A stretch of 64,000 nucleotides of DNA. Source: Clostridiales bacterium (lineage in GTDB: Bacteria; Bacillota; Clostridia; Saccharofermentanales; Saccharofermentanaceae). Location: NCBI GenBank assembly GCA_017561715.1, contig JAFZBN010000015.1, positions 1 to 64,000 on the forward strand, given 5' to 3'. This document shows, in pieces, positions 43,639 through 53,608 of the stretch (position 1 is its first letter; the number at the start of each line of letters is the position of its first letter). A model generated the notes under the pieces. That model searched no databases. It had not been told where the DNA came from and saw only the letters and a program-made list of their open reading frames with translations. The translations under genes were made by a program, and so were the position numbers.

Positions 43639-46600
43639 TTACAGAAGATCGAACAGGTCGAGCTGTCTGGATCTCGGCAGCTGACTGATCAAACCTTCCT
43701 CTTCCAGTTTCTGCATCGCGGACGGTCCTAAGTGCGCTCTGGTCGCCAGATCATCCTGCGTAGAGAACGGACGCTCGTTTCTTGCCGCGACGATCGCTTC
43801 ACCCATGGAAGTACTGATCGAGCTGATGACATTAAACGGCGGAAGGATCTTACCCTTCTCCACTTTAATGAACTTCACGGCATCCGACTTATTCAGATCG
43901 TAAGGCACAAAGGAGATACCACGCAGATACATCTCCTCGACGAGCTCACAGAGATAGTAAAGTGATTTTTCATTCGGCTTACGTCTCTGGAGACCATTAT
44001 CGAGTTCCAGTCTCTTTGCTGTTACGTATTCGATACCTTTACACAGAAGGTCTCCGTCAAACTCATCCGCACGGATCGTAAAGAACGCGCAGTAATACTC
44101 CTCCGGATAGTTGACCTTAAACCACGCGATACGAAGCGCCGAGATCGCGTAGGCCGCGGCGTGCGCTTTCGGGAACATGTACTTGATCTTATTACAGGAT
44201 TCGATATACCAGTCAGGTACACCATGTTCCTGCATGTGCTGTTTAAAGTCCGGCCATCTCGGTTCTTTGCCCTTAGCTACTTTACCTTTACGTACGGCCT
44301 CCATGATATCGAATGCTTCCTTATTCGGAAGGCCCCAGTAGATCAGTCTCGTCATGATGGAGTCACGGCATCCGATAACGGTCTCAAGCGTACATGTGCC
44401 GTTTCGGATCAGGTCCTGCGCGTTACCGTTCCATACGTCCGTACCATGGGAAAGACCCATCAGCTGGACAAGGTCATAGAAGCGCGACGGCTGTGTTTCC
44501 TTGATCATCTCTCGCGCCATCTTGGTACCGAGTTCCGGAAGGCCGAGTGTCGCGGCGCCTGCCGGAGATGTACCGTCCGGGATTCCGAGCGCTTCTGTCG
44601 ACGTAAAAAGCGACATGACCTTCGGATCCGGGATCGGGATCTTCTGGACATCGACACCGGTCAGGTCAGTAAGCATGCGGATCATGGTCGGATCATCGTG
44701 ACCGAGAATATCGAGTTTTAAGATCGTATCATGGAGCGCGTTAAAGTCATAATGCGTGGTGATGATACCGCAGTCGAGCTTATTGGCCGGATGCTGTACC
44801 GGCGTAAACTCATAGATATCCATTTCCTTAGGAAGTACGACGATACCTCCCGGATGCTGTCCGGTCGTCCTCTTGACACCGATCAGTCCGGAAGCTCTTC
44901 GGTTAAGCTCCGCGTCCGTTACCGTTTCTCCCTTTGTGTCGCAGATGTTCTTCACAAGAGCGATCGCGTTCTTATCCGCGAAGCAGCCGATCGTACCGGC
45001 ACGGAAAGTATGGTGTTTTCCGAAAAGCTCTTCAACGTACTTATGTGCTCTGGGCTGATATTCACCGGAGAAGTTCAGGTCGATATCCGGCTGTTTGTCT
45101 CCATAGAATCCGAGGAACGTTTCAAACGGAATATCCTGGCCGTCGGAAAGCATCATAGTGCCGCACTTCGGGCATGGCTCGATCGGAAGATCGTATCCTG
45201 AACCATAGGCACCTGTTAAGTCAAACTCGGAATAGTTACACTTCGGGCATCTTCTGTGAGGCGGCAATGGATTTACTTCCGATATACCTGAAAGTGTCGC
45301 GACAAGCGAAGATCCTACTGACCCTCTCGAGCCGACTACATAGCCGTCAGAATTCGATTTGCCTACAAGCTTATAAGCGATGTAGTACATGATCGAATAT
45401 CCGTTACCGATGATACTGTTCAGTTCCTTATCGACACGCTGCTGCACGATCTCGGGGATCTGTCCCTCGTGTTCGTACATCTTCTTCATCGTGTCATTTA
45501 CGATATTTCGAAGGTCATCCGGCGCAGACAAAATGACCGGCGGATATGTGCCGTCCGGGAACGGCTTGATATCGTCACGGATAAGATCCGCGATCCCCTT
45601 CGGCGCGTCGATGACGACTTCCTTACAGCGCTTTTCGCCAAGGTACGAGAACTCTTCGAGCATCTCATCCGTCGTTCTGAAATAAAGATCACTCTGAAGC
45701 TCGGCATCCTTAAAGCCCATATCCATGAGCATGTACTTTCTGTACTCGCCGTCTTTCTTTTCGAGGAAGTGCGCGTCAGTCGTCGCGCAGCACGGCTTTC
45801 CTACACGCTCGGCCATGATCGCGATGATCTTATTGATATTCACAAGATCTTCTCTGCTATGAAGTCCGGAATCTTCCTCACGCAGATAGAACTCGTTGTT
45901 GCAGATCGGCTGGATCTCGAAATAGTCATAAAGACGGATCATGCGGTTAAACTTCGAATCCGAGCTTAACGATTCAAGCGTCTTATCCAGATCGTTGCCG
46001 TTTGCTACATATGCCTGATGCACGGCGCGGAAGATCTGTCCTCTTTCACATGCGCCACCGACGATGACACCGGCACCGAGGTAACGCACCTCCGACTTCG
46101 GAATACGCGGGCGCATGCAGAAATATTCCGTATGGCCTTCGGATACCATGCGGTATACGTTGTAAAGGCCAAGCGTATCTCTTACGAGGAAAATAATATG
46201 GTACGACGGCGTCTTTCTCTTCGTGACTTCAGAGGAAGGAAGCATGCCGACATGATCGTTCATCTGTTTACAAGTAGTAAAACCGAAATCCTTGATGCAG
46301 CGAAGAAGGATCTGTGCCGACGCGCGGCAGTCTCCCATCGCCCTGTGCTCGGATTCGTTAACGATACCGAGGTACGCACATGCGTCCTTAAGGTTGTGCT
46401 TTTCCATATCCGGATAAAGGAACGTGACCGCGGAAACAGTATCGATCTCCGGCTGGTAGAACTTCACACGATACGGATGGTGCTTTTCTTCATCGAGCTG
46501 CTCGATATCGATCTGGAATCCTGCTTCTCGGATAAATCCCATATCGAAGAAGATGTTATGTCCGACGATGACATCTTCCTTTTTCATGAACTCAGAAAGC

Positions 46601-48270
46601 TTTGTGACCGCTTCAAAAGGTGTCGGAGCACCCTCGAGCATATCCTCTGTGATGCCGGTCAGTTCTTTTGCCTTATCGGAGATCGGGATACCCGGATCAA
46701 CCATTGTAGTGAATACGTCGGTCTCCTTATATTCTCCGTCTTCCTGCTTCTCGTAGCGGATCGCCGCGATCTCCAAAAGTCCTTCCCTGGTGCAGTCCAG
46801 ACCTGTCGTCTCGACATCGAGCGCGACAAAAGAATCGAGAGGAACTTCCTCATCCTTGATATGATAGGCGATACAGTTACCATCATCGACAAGATAACCT
46901 TCCATACCGAAGATCAGCTTAAAGCCCGGAACATCGCCCTTTTTCTTGCAGTCTTTATAGGCCGCGTACGCGTCGTTAAAGCCCTGTACGACACCGTGGT
47001 CGGTAATGGCGCAGGCAGGATGACCCATACGATATGCCGTCTTGATCAGGTCTTTCGGTTCGATCACCGCGTCCTTCTCACTCATCTTCGTATGGGCATG
47101 AAGTTCGACACGCTTTTCTTCGGCGGTATCTTTTCTCTTCTTCGGCGGCTCGGCCACATAGAAACCCTTCACGGTCGCGTTGATCTGGCCGTCGAACTTA
47201 CTGTATCCGATCGTGCAGCTGACGCCGACATATCCGCCTTTTCCGTACTTATCGTTCAAGAGATCCGCATCTTTCGGCGACGGGAAGAAAACACAGTCAA
47301 CAGCGTATGTATCATCAGCGAGGAAGAACTTATAAAGGATCATGTTCTTATTCTTACCGACCAGACGCTGAGATTCGGTATCTACCTTGATCTCACCCTC
47401 GAGACGGATGATCGTATCGGATGAAAGCGTGTTGCTTCCGGCTTTCGAGATCGCGTCCTTGATCTTATACTTTTTCGCGGACATATCGTTAAAGCCCCAG
47501 ACGACTTCTCCTGTATCTGATGCGTCTTCGAACTTCTGACCTCTTCTGAAATCCGTTTTCTTTTCCTGCTTGATATGCTTCTTTTCGACGATCGACTTAT
47601 ACTCCCAGGAGTTCTTGTTCATGTCGGGAGTCGGTTCTTCTGTCTTTGCTTTTTTGCCGTCTCCGGAAGGTGCCTTGGCACCTGAAACGGGCACAGAGGA
47701 CATAGCGTCATCGACCGCGGTCTTGGCGTGCTGCGCGGCGCGCTCACGCATACGGTTCAGAAAATAATCAGGGTCGGAAACCGCCGTCGTATCCGGCGGA
47801 TTGAATTCATATTTCAGATCCCAGTTCAAAGACAGGTACGTCGATGAAAACTGATTGATAAAAGAGCTGATGCTGTCTTTTACATCATCGGAAAGCTGCG
47901 TCTGAAGAAGAATGCGCACGGAATCGTCTTCCGAGACCATTTCATCGATACAGGCACCGTATCCGGTCTTCGTGTTGATGACCCATAGGATCCAGTCAAG
48001 GACCGACGGAAGTGACTGCTTTCCGAATTCGCTTTTCATGTTCGTGATATAGATACGAAGATGAGAAAGATGTAGGACCTGACGAAGATACTGTTCCATG
48101 ACTTTCAGGGCACGTTTCGACGCGATGGGGCCTGTAAGAGCGATCTTCAGCTCCATCCCCTCAAAGCGTTCGTCGATCGAAATCTCCTGAACTTCACTTG
48201 GTATAGCTTTAGCAATCTTCGCCAGATCTTCATCCTGCGAAGTCTGCATCGCAAACTCGTATAACGTCAT
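43639..48270 (-). CDS. polC: DNA polymerase III alpha subunit, Gram-positive PolC type
   Basis: This is the replicative polymerase with built-in proofreading found in low-GC Gram-positives. The 1543 residues contain an N-terminal domain (1-300), an OB fold, a split PHP domain (ELHAHTKMSEKDAV before, LGAGVIVGGACERGQIF after the insertion), and a DEDD exonuclease beginning FVALDVETTGLD near 485 with VGHNIFFDMGF. A zinc-binding motif (CPKCNYSEF...CPKCGTMM) leads to the catalytic PDIDLNFSGEYQ. The DNA-binding HhH region and C-terminus are complete. It follows ispG by 42 bases that contain a palindrome. Confidence 0.98.
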   Translation of the reverse strand: MTLYEFAMQTSQDEDLAKIAKAIPSEVQEISIDERFEGMELKIALTGPIASKRALKVMEQYLRQVLHLSHLRIYITNMKSEFGKQSLPSVLDWILWVINTKTGYGACIDEMVSEDDSVRILLQTQLSDDVKDSISSFINQFSSTYLSLNWDLKYEFNPPDTTAVSDPDYFLNRMRERAAQHAKTAVDDAMSSVPVSGAKAPSGDGKKAKTEEPTPDMNKNSWEYKSIVEKKHIKQEKKTDFRRGQKFEDASDTGEVVWGFNDMSAKKYKIKDAISKAGSNTLSSDTIIRLEGEIKVDTESQRLVGKNKNMILYKFFLADDTYAVDCVFFPSPKDADLLNDKYGKGGYVGVSCTIGYSKFDGQINATVKGFYVAEPPKKRKDTAEEKRVELHAHTKMSEKDAVIEPKDLIKTAYRMGHPACAITDHGVVQGFNDAYAAYKDCKKKGDVPGFKLIFGMEGYLVDDGNCIAYHIKDEEVPLDSFVALDVETTGLDCTREGLLEIAAIRYEKQEDGEYKETDVFTTMVDPGIPISDKAKELTGITEDMLEGAPTPFEAVTKLSEFMKKEDVIVGHNIFFDMGFIREAGFQIDIEQLDEEKHHPYRVKFYQPEIDTVSAVTFLYPDMEKHNLKDACAYLGIVNESEHRAMGDCRASAQILLRCIKDFGFTTCKQMNDHVGMLPSSEVTKRKTPSYHIIFLVRDTLGLYNVYRMVSEGHTEYFCMRPRIPKSEVRYLGAGVIVGGACERGQIFRAVHQAYVANGNDLDKTLESLSSDSKFNRMIRLYDYFEIQPICNNEFYLREEDSGLHSREDLVNINKIIAIMAERVGKPCCATTDAHFLEKKDGEYRKYMLMDMGFKDAELQSDLYFRTTDEMLEEFSYLGEKRCKEVVIDAPKGIADLIRDDIKPFPDGTYPPVILSAPDDLRNIVNDTMKKMYEHEGQIPEIVQQRVDKELNSIIGNGYSIMYYIAYKLVGKSNSDGYVVGSRGSVGSSLVATLSGISEVNPLPPHRRCPKCNYSEFDLTGAYGSGYDLPIEPCPKCGTMMLSDGQDIPFETFLGFYGDKQPDIDLNFSGEYQPRAHKYVEELFGKHHTFRAGTIGCFADKNAIALVKNICDTKGETVTDAELNRRASGLIGVKRTTGQHPGGIVVLPKEMDIYEFTPVQHPANKLDCGIITTHYDFNALHDTILKLDILGHDDPTMIRMLTDLTGVDVQKIPIPDPKVMSLFTSTEALGIPDGTSPAGAATLGLPELGTKMAREMIKETQPSRFYDLVQLMGLSHGTDVWNGNAQDLIRNGTCTLETVIGCRDSIMTRLIYWGLPNKEAFDIMEAVRKGKVAKGKEPRWPDFKQHMQEHGVPDWYIESCNKIKYMFPKAHAAAYAISALRIAWFKVNYPEEYYCAFFTIRADEFDGDLLCKGIEYVTAKRLELDNGLQRRKPNEKSLYYLCELVEEMYLRGISFVPYDLNKSDAVKFIKVEKGKILPPFNVISSISTSMGEAIVAARNERPFSTQDDLATRAHLGPSAMQKLEEEGLISQLPRSRQLDLFDLL

Positions 48271-48289
48271 ATCCCCGTATCCTTCCGAA

Positions 48290-48305
48290 GACCGGATATC
48301 CGGTC
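48290..48305. repeat. GACCGGAT/ATCCGGTC perfect palindrome between ispG and polC
   Basis: An uninterrupted 16-bp palindrome lies seven bases past the ispG stop and 19 bases before the polC start. It has no following T run, so it is not a classic terminator; it could stabilise or process the mRNA or be an operator for an internal promoter. Confidence 0.5.
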
Positions 48306-48312
48306 ATGTTCT

Positions 48313-49371
48313 TTAATGATTCATCTCTTCGATGGTCTTTAAGAGAGTCTCCACCGCAGACTCTTTCGGCACTTTACAGATCGGCTCGCCTTTCTTGAAA
48401 AGAAGGAACTCATCGATACCACCTGCGATTCCGACATCTGCTTCTCTTGCCTCACCCGGACCGTTTACGGCACAACCCATAACGGCGACCGTCATGTCAT
48501 AAGGAAGATCTCTGATCCGGGATTCTACTTCCTTGGCCACTTCGATCAGCGGCACCTGTGTTCTGCCGCAGGTCGGACAGGAAACCAGACGCATGCCGCC
48601 TTTTTTCAGTCCGAGGGATCGAAGGATCGAAATACCCGCGTATACTTCTTCTTTCGGTTCATCCGTAAGACTTACGCGGATCGTGTCACCGATACCTTCC
48701 GAAAGCAAAGCGCCGATTCCGACACTTGATCGGATAATGCCTTCACGAAGTGTTCCCGCTTCCGTAACACCTACGTGGAACGGATAAGGAACCTGATCGC
48801 GAAGTCTTCTGTAGCTCTCGATCGTGAGTACCGGATCGGAAGATTTCATGCTGACGACGATATCGTCAAAGCCACAGTCTTCCAGGATCCTGATCGATGA
48901 AAGCGCACTCTGCGAAAGAGAGTCCGCATTAACGCCGCCGTACTTTTCGAGCATATCTTTTCCGATCGAGCCGGAATTGACTCCGACACGGATCGGGATA
49001 TTTCTTTCTTTCGCCATATCGGCGACCGCTTTCACACGATCCATACTGCCGATGTTTCCGGGGTTGATACGGATCTTCGCGGCACCGTTCTTCATGGACT
49101 CAAGCGCCAGACGATAATCGAAATGGATATCGGCAACGACCGGGATCGGGCTCTTTTTCGTGATCTCGGAAAGCGCCTGTGCCGCCTCCATATTGAGGAT
49201 CGCCACACGTGTGATATCGCATCCCGCGTTCTTCAGTTCCTCGATCTGGGCAAGTGTCGCCTTAACGTCACGGGTATCGGTGTTATTCATGGACTGCACC
49301 GCGACCGGCGCGTCCCCTCCGACATACACGCCTCCGATATTTACTTTTCGGGTAGCAAAGCGTTCAATCAT
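48313..49371 (-). CDS. ispG: 4-hydroxy-3-methylbut-2-enyl diphosphate synthase
   Basis: It converts MEcPP to HMBPP, the penultimate step of the MEP isoprenoid pathway, using a [4Fe-4S] cluster. I take ATG 49371 (MIERFATRKVNIGGVYVGG), preceded by GAGGTGAT, giving 352 residues; a longer frame overlaps rseP. The TIM barrel has QSMNNTDTRD and NAGCDITRVAI. The cluster domain has SCPTCGRTQVPL and VMGCAVNGPGEAREADVG with the third Cys. It follows rseP by seven bases. ispH, the next enzyme, lies at 60830-62881. Confidence 0.97.
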   Translation of the reverse strand: MIERFATRKVNIGGVYVGGDAPVAVQSMNNTDTRDVKATLAQIEELKNAGCDITRVAILNMEAAQALSEITKKSPIPVVADIHFDYRLALESMKNGAAKIRINPGNIGSMDRVKAVADMAKERNIPIRVGVNSGSIGKDMLEKYGGVNADSLSQSALSSIRILEDCGFDDIVVSMKSSDPVLTIESYRRLRDQVPYPFHVGVTEAGTLREGIIRSSVGIGALLSEGIGDTIRVSLTDEPKEEVYAGISILRSLGLKKGGMRLVSCPTCGRTQVPLIEVAKEVESRIRDLPYDMTVAVMGCAVNGPGEAREADVGIAGGIDEFLLFKKGEPICKVPKESAVETLLKTIEEMNH

Positions 49372-49378
49372 CTGATAA

Positions 49379-50689
49379 TCACCTCGACAGTCGTATAATA
49401 TCGGACGCCAGCGCAAATATGACCAGTCCGATGATCATGACAAAACCGATCACGTTGATGACCTGCTCCGATTTTCTGGAAAGCTTCTTTCCGCGAACCA
49501 TTTCCACGAGCGTAATAACGATCGCGTTACCGTCAAGACCCGGGATCGGAAGCATATTCGTAAAAGCAAGACCCGTGGAGATACCGCCCGCCAGGATCAG
49601 GAGCATCTCGATCTTTTCACTGTTGTCCGTCTTCGGCGCGTCGACAACGTCCGAAACGACCGATGCGATACCGACCGGACCGGAAACGACGTCATAGGCC
49701 GGTACTTTTCCCGTAAAGGCCTGCGCGATCGCATCTATGGAGATCCTTACGAACGAGATAGGGAAAACGACCGCTTCACGAAGACATGAGAAGAAACCGG
49801 AACCGTCCTGCAGATAAATGCCTCGAAGGTTCGATGTTTCGATCATTGTGGCCTTCATCGTGATCGTCATCGCTTCTCCGTTTCGGATAAGTTCGATCGT
49901 AAGATCTTCACCGTTTGAGTTCTTAACGACATCCGTGATCCCCTCATCGGAGACAGGAATACCGTTCACGGAGAGCACCGAGTCATCGACCTTAAGAAGC
50001 GGATTTCCGTTGTTCTGCTGCTCATCGACGGCAATGATCTTCCATCCGTTATTCTCATCCAGATCGGAATAGTGCGTAATACCGAGCATATACTGCTTGG
50101 AGATCTCCGGAACGAGCACGGCCTCGTACTTCTCACCTGTTCTGGCGGACTTCATCAGAAGCGTGATCTCATCGACATTGTTGCACTGACTGAGATAGTA
50201 GGAAAGATCCATCTGGCAGAATACGGTCTGACCGTTGAACTTCAAGATCTTATCGCCTTCTTCGATCTGCGTCTGCGCTACCTGGGTCCCGTCGACCACG
50301 ATATCCTGCTTGAGCTCGAGATATCCGAACTTGGAAAAGCAGATCATAAAGATGATGATGCCAAGGATGACATTCATGGCAGGACCTGCCAGAGACACTA
50401 AAAGGCGCTTCCATCTGGCCTGGTTGATAAGGTTTTCCGGGTTATCGTCCTTAAGTTCACCCGTCTCTTCATCGATCTCCGAAAAGCGCACGTAAGCGCC
50501 CAACGGGATCAGACGAATATAGTATTCGATGTCATTTTTCTTCCACGAGAAAAGTTTCGGTCCGACAAACACGGACAATTCATAGACTTTGATCTTCAGC
50601 AGTCTGGCGACGAGAAAATGACCGATCTCATGAACGGCGGCCAGAACACCCAGACCCAATATGCATATGACAATGCTAAGCGGCGACAT
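49379..50689 (-). CDS. rseP: RIP-family site-2 metalloprotease
   Basis: Membrane zinc protease that cleaves transmembrane segments of regulators such as anti-sigma factors or signal-peptide remnants. The 436 residues have HEIGH at 20-24 in the first helix, a PDZ domain (about 190-270), and the third zinc ligand motif PIPGLDGN near 382. The usual LDGG is LDGN here. Four membrane helices are predicted. It lies between dxr and ispG, the conserved Firmicutes setting. Confidence 0.94.
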   Translation of the reverse strand: MSPLSIVICILGLGVLAAVHEIGHFLVARLLKIKVYELSVFVGPKLFSWKKNDIEYYIRLIPLGAYVRFSEIDEETGELKDDNPENLINQARWKRLLVSLAGPAMNVILGIIIFMICFSKFGYLELKQDIVVDGTQVAQTQIEEGDKILKFNGQTVFCQMDLSYYLSQCNNVDEITLLMKSARTGEKYEAVLVPEISKQYMLGITHYSDLDENNGWKIIAVDEQQNNGNPLLKVDDSVLSVNGIPVSDEGITDVVKNSNGEDLTIELIRNGEAMTITMKATMIETSNLRGIYLQDGSGFFSCLREAVVFPISFVRISIDAIAQAFTGKVPAYDVVSGPVGIASVVSDVVDAPKTDNSEKIEMLLILAGGISTGLAFTNMLPIPGLDGNAIVITLVEMVRGKKLSRKSEQVINVIGFVMIIGLVIFALASDIIRLSR

Positions 50690-50705
50690 AACTTCGTTTT
50701 ATGAC

Positions 50706-51872
50706 TCACTTTCTAATCTCTTCGGTTATCATTCTTGCCCACTCGTCAACAGCGAAGATCTCCGCAAGCGACGGGTTCTGGGTAACACCGTCACGTTCGT
50801 GTCTTTCCATGACCTTGGCGACGGTCCGTTCGATGTCGAGGAACGATGCTTTTCCGGCAAGGAAATCGGCAACGATCACTTCGTTGGCCGCGTTCATGGC
50901 CGCCGGGAGCGTACCGCCGACGAGCGCGGCATGATAGGCCATATCCACAAGGCGGAATACCGAACGGTCACAAGGCTCAAACGTAAGCGTTCCGCTCTGC
51001 TCATCAAAAGGAGAGAACGGGCGGCAGATGCCGAGGCTTCTTTCCGGATAGAAAAGCGCCACCTGGATCGGCATCATCATATTCGGAAAACCCATCTGCG
51101 CCAGGACAGAACCGTCATTGAGCTCGACCATGGAATGGACGATACTCTGCGGATGGACAACGATATCGATACGGTCGACAGGGCAGTCAAACAGCCAGGA
51201 AGCTTCGATAACTTCCAGACCTTTATTCATCATGGTCGCGGAATCGATCGTGATCTTTCCGCCCATATTCCATGTCGGATGGTTCAGTGCCGCATCGAGC
51301 GTTACCTGCTCCAGCTGCTCACGGCTGTATCCGCGGAACGGTCCGCCGGAAGCCGTAAGAAGGATCTTCTTAAGGGAACCCTTCGGCTGACCCATCAGGC
51401 ACTGCCAGATCGCTGAATGCTCGGAATCGACAGGACGAAGGGAAACATTCTTCTGCTTTACCAGAGGCATAACGATCGAACCACCGGCAACAAGCGTCTC
51501 CTTATTCGCCAGTTCGATCTCCTTTCCCGCGTGGATCGCGGCCACGACAGGCGCCAGGCCTTTCATGCCGACCATCGCCGCTACGACACAGTCGACTTTC
51601 GGAAGCGTCGCGCAATGGGAATGACCGTCTTCTCCGCAGAATACCTTTACCTTCGAATCACGCGGAAGCATACGCTTCAGCGTCTCTTTTCTTTCCTTTG
51701 TCGCTACGCTGACACACGAAGGATGAAACTCTTGGATCTGCTCCAGAAGAAGTTCGATATTAAAGCCGCATGTCAGAGATTCGATCTTAAACTCTTCGGG
51801 AAAATGGCGGACGACCTGTAATGTCTGCGTACCGATGGAACCGGTCGAACCGAGAATGCACAGTCTTTTCAT
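50706..51872 (-). CDS. dxr: 1-deoxy-D-xylulose 5-phosphate reductoisomerase
   Basis: First committed step of the MEP pathway, NADPH-dependent and the target of fosmidomycin. The 388-residue protein starts MKRLCILGSTGSIGTQTLQV (NADPH loop), and has ANKETLVAGGSIV, VDSEHSAIWQCL, TASGGPFRGYS and NMGGKITIDSATMMNKGLE. It follows cdsA by one base and precedes rseP by 16. Confidence 0.98.
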   Translation of the reverse strand: MKRLCILGSTGSIGTQTLQVVRHFPEEFKIESLTCGFNIELLLEQIQEFHPSCVSVATKERKETLKRMLPRDSKVKVFCGEDGHSHCATLPKVDCVVAAMVGMKGLAPVVAAIHAGKEIELANKETLVAGGSIVMPLVKQKNVSLRPVDSEHSAIWQCLMGQPKGSLKKILLTASGGPFRGYSREQLEQVTLDAALNHPTWNMGGKITIDSATMMNKGLEVIEASWLFDCPVDRIDIVVHPQSIVHSMVELNDGSVLAQMGFPNMMMPIQVALFYPERSLGICRPFSPFDEQSGTLTFEPCDRSVFRLVDMAYHAALVGGTLPAAMNAANEVIVADFLAGKASFLDIERTVAKVMERHERDGVTQNPSLAEIFAVDEWARMITEEIRK

Positions 51873-51873
51873 A

Positions 51874-52734
51874 TTACACCCCCAACATCAAGGCGTACGC
51901 CAGGCCAAGCGCTACAGGAAGCGTAAAGAACGCACTGTCAAAGCGGTCCATGATACCGCCGTGGCCGGGCATGAGTTTGCCGAAATCCTTAATATCTACC
52001 ATTCGCTTGATACTCGAGGCCATCCAGTCACCCAGCTGGGAGAAACAGGAAAGTACGAAACCGAACAGAGCCGCAAATGTCACATAGAGCCAGTAAGGCA
52101 TTCCGACATCGATGATGTCGATCATGACAAAGGCGAAGAAAAGCGCGGTGATAAGCGACGTAAAGACAGCGCCTCCGATACAGCCTTCCCAGGTCTTTTT
52201 CGGACTGATGTGCGGAACGATCTTATGCTTCCCGATAAAGGAACCCGTAAAGTACGCGAAAACGTCAGATATCCACGGCGCAAAAAGTCCGATGACCATG
52301 TAATACCAGCCCTTCGGGATCAGGAAGATCATGATATGCGTACACGCGATCGGGAACGAAACATACATGATGATCAAGGAAGAACTGAAACCGGAATGCA
52401 GTGCGCCCGGATCTTCCTTAATGAGCGGCGGGATCATCGTCGTAACAAAGCAGTATACAAGGACAAGGAGCGCGTAAAGCGTAAAGCCCTGCGACGGTGT
52501 AGCACCCGACTTCCAAAGCGCGACAGGAAGGAATCCGAAGAATCCTCCGATCACCGTCACAACAACGGCGATCTCTTTTTCTGTCGTCTTTACGGCCTTG
52601 ATCAGTTCATAAAGAGCAAGTGTGGTCACGATAAACGTGAACGCCAAAATGACCGGCGGCACAAAATACGCCGGGATGACCAGCGCTAATACCGCGATCG
52701 TGAATATGGCTCCTGTAATGATCCTCTGACGCAT
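51874..52734 (-). CDS. cdsA: phosphatidate cytidylyltransferase
   Basis: Membrane enzyme making CDP-diacylglycerol from phosphatidic acid and CTP, the branch point to all phospholipids. The 286 residues contain seven to eight hydrophobic segments and the family signature SDVFAYFTGSFIGKHKIV followed by SPKKTWEGCIGG. It is placed three bases after uppS and one base before dxr. Confidence 0.96.
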   Translation of the reverse strand: MRQRIITGAIFTIAVLALVIPAYFVPPVILAFTFIVTTLALYELIKAVKTTEKEIAVVVTVIGGFFGFLPVALWKSGATPSQGFTLYALLVLVYCFVTTMIPPLIKEDPGALHSGFSSSLIIMYVSFPIACTHIMIFLIPKGWYYMVIGLFAPWISDVFAYFTGSFIGKHKIVPHISPKKTWEGCIGGAVFTSLITALFFAFVMIDIIDVGMPYWLYVTFAALFGFVLSCFSQLGDWMASSIKRMVDIKDFGKLMPGHGGIMDRFDSAFFTLPVALGLAYALMLGV

Positions 52735-52737
52735 ACC

Positions 52738-53532
52738 TTACTTCTCGTCTTTCTTTTCCTGCGAAAGCCCGCCGAAGCGGCGATCGCGCTTGGTATAAGC
52801 AACCAGGGCATCGGTAAGTTCCTTCATACCGAAATCCGGCCACAGCACATCAGAGAACCAAAGTTCGGAGTATGCGCCTTCCCATACCAGGAAGTTCGAT
52901 GTTCGTTCTTCTCCGCTCGGACGGATGATCAGATCCGGATCCGGAACGTCCGGAAGATACAGATTCTTCGCGAAAAGCTCTTCCGTGATATCTTCACTCT
53001 TTAATTCGCCGGAAGCAACACGCTCGGCAAGCTTCTGCGCTGCCTGAACGATCTCTCTTCTTCCGCCATAGTTAAAGGCTACGATCAATGTCATCTTATC
53101 TCTGTGCTTACTGCCTTCTTCGGCACGTTTACATACGTCCTGGATATTCTGAGGAAGCGCCGCGATATCACCCGTAAAACGGACGCGGATGCCTTCTGCC
53201 TCAAGTTCCGGATCATATCGGTCGAAATACTCGACGAAAAGCTCCATGAGAGTATGGACTTCACTTTCGGGACGTGACCAGTTTTCCGTGGAAAAAGCAT
53301 ACACGGTGACATACTTGATGCCGTAATGGCCGCAGTTCTTACAGAGGTTCTTCAGGTTATCCGCACCCGCGCGGTGGCCGGCGGAACGAGGAAGCATGCG
53401 CTTTTTCGCCCATCTTCCGTTACCGTCCATGATGACGGCCAGATGGGTCGGGATCTTCAGCTGCGATTCATCGATCTTCTCAGCTTTCTTTCTCGAAAAT
53501 ATTGAGAATTTTCCTTCCTCTTGCGGACACAT
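52738..53532 (-). CDS. uppS: isoprenyl (undecaprenyl diphosphate) synthase
   Basis: cis-Prenyltransferase that builds the C55 carrier lipid for cell-wall synthesis. In 264 residues the family motifs are HLAVIMDGNGRWAKKR, GHRAGADNLKN, YAFSTENWSRPESEV and the substrate site LIIRPSGEERTSNFLVWE. A basic/acidic N-terminal extension of about 28 residues precedes the core. It is the first gene after the frr terminator, heading the long minus-strand array with cdsA. Confidence 0.97.
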   Translation of the reverse strand: MCPQEEGKFSIFSRKKAEKIDESQLKIPTHLAVIMDGNGRWAKKRMLPRSAGHRAGADNLKNLCKNCGHYGIKYVTVYAFSTENWSRPESEVHTLMELFVEYFDRYDPELEAEGIRVRFTGDIAALPQNIQDVCKRAEEGSKHRDKMTLIVAFNYGGRREIVQAAQKLAERVASGELKSEDITEELFAKNLYLPDVPDPDLIIRPSGEERTSNFLVWEGAYSELWFSDVLWPDFGMKELTDALVAYTKRDRRFGGLSQEKKDEK

Positions 53533-53551
53533 ATTCTACTCCAAAAAAAGA

Positions 53552-53585
53552 GATTGTCCCGAAACTGTTTTCAGCCGAGACAACC
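53552..53585 (-). terminator. intrinsic terminator downstream of frr
   Basis: On the minus strand GGTTGTCTCGGCTG pairs with CAGTTTCGGGACAATC (a two-base bulge and G-U pairs) around AAAA, followed by TCTCTTTTTTT. It separates pyrH-frr from uppS. Confidence 0.85.
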
Positions 53586-53608
53586 CCCTGTATTTCTACT
53601 CTCGGTGA

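Noticed and set aside
46018..47424. 468-codon open frame on plus opposite polC
   Set aside because: Antisense shadow of the PolC exonuclease/PHP region.
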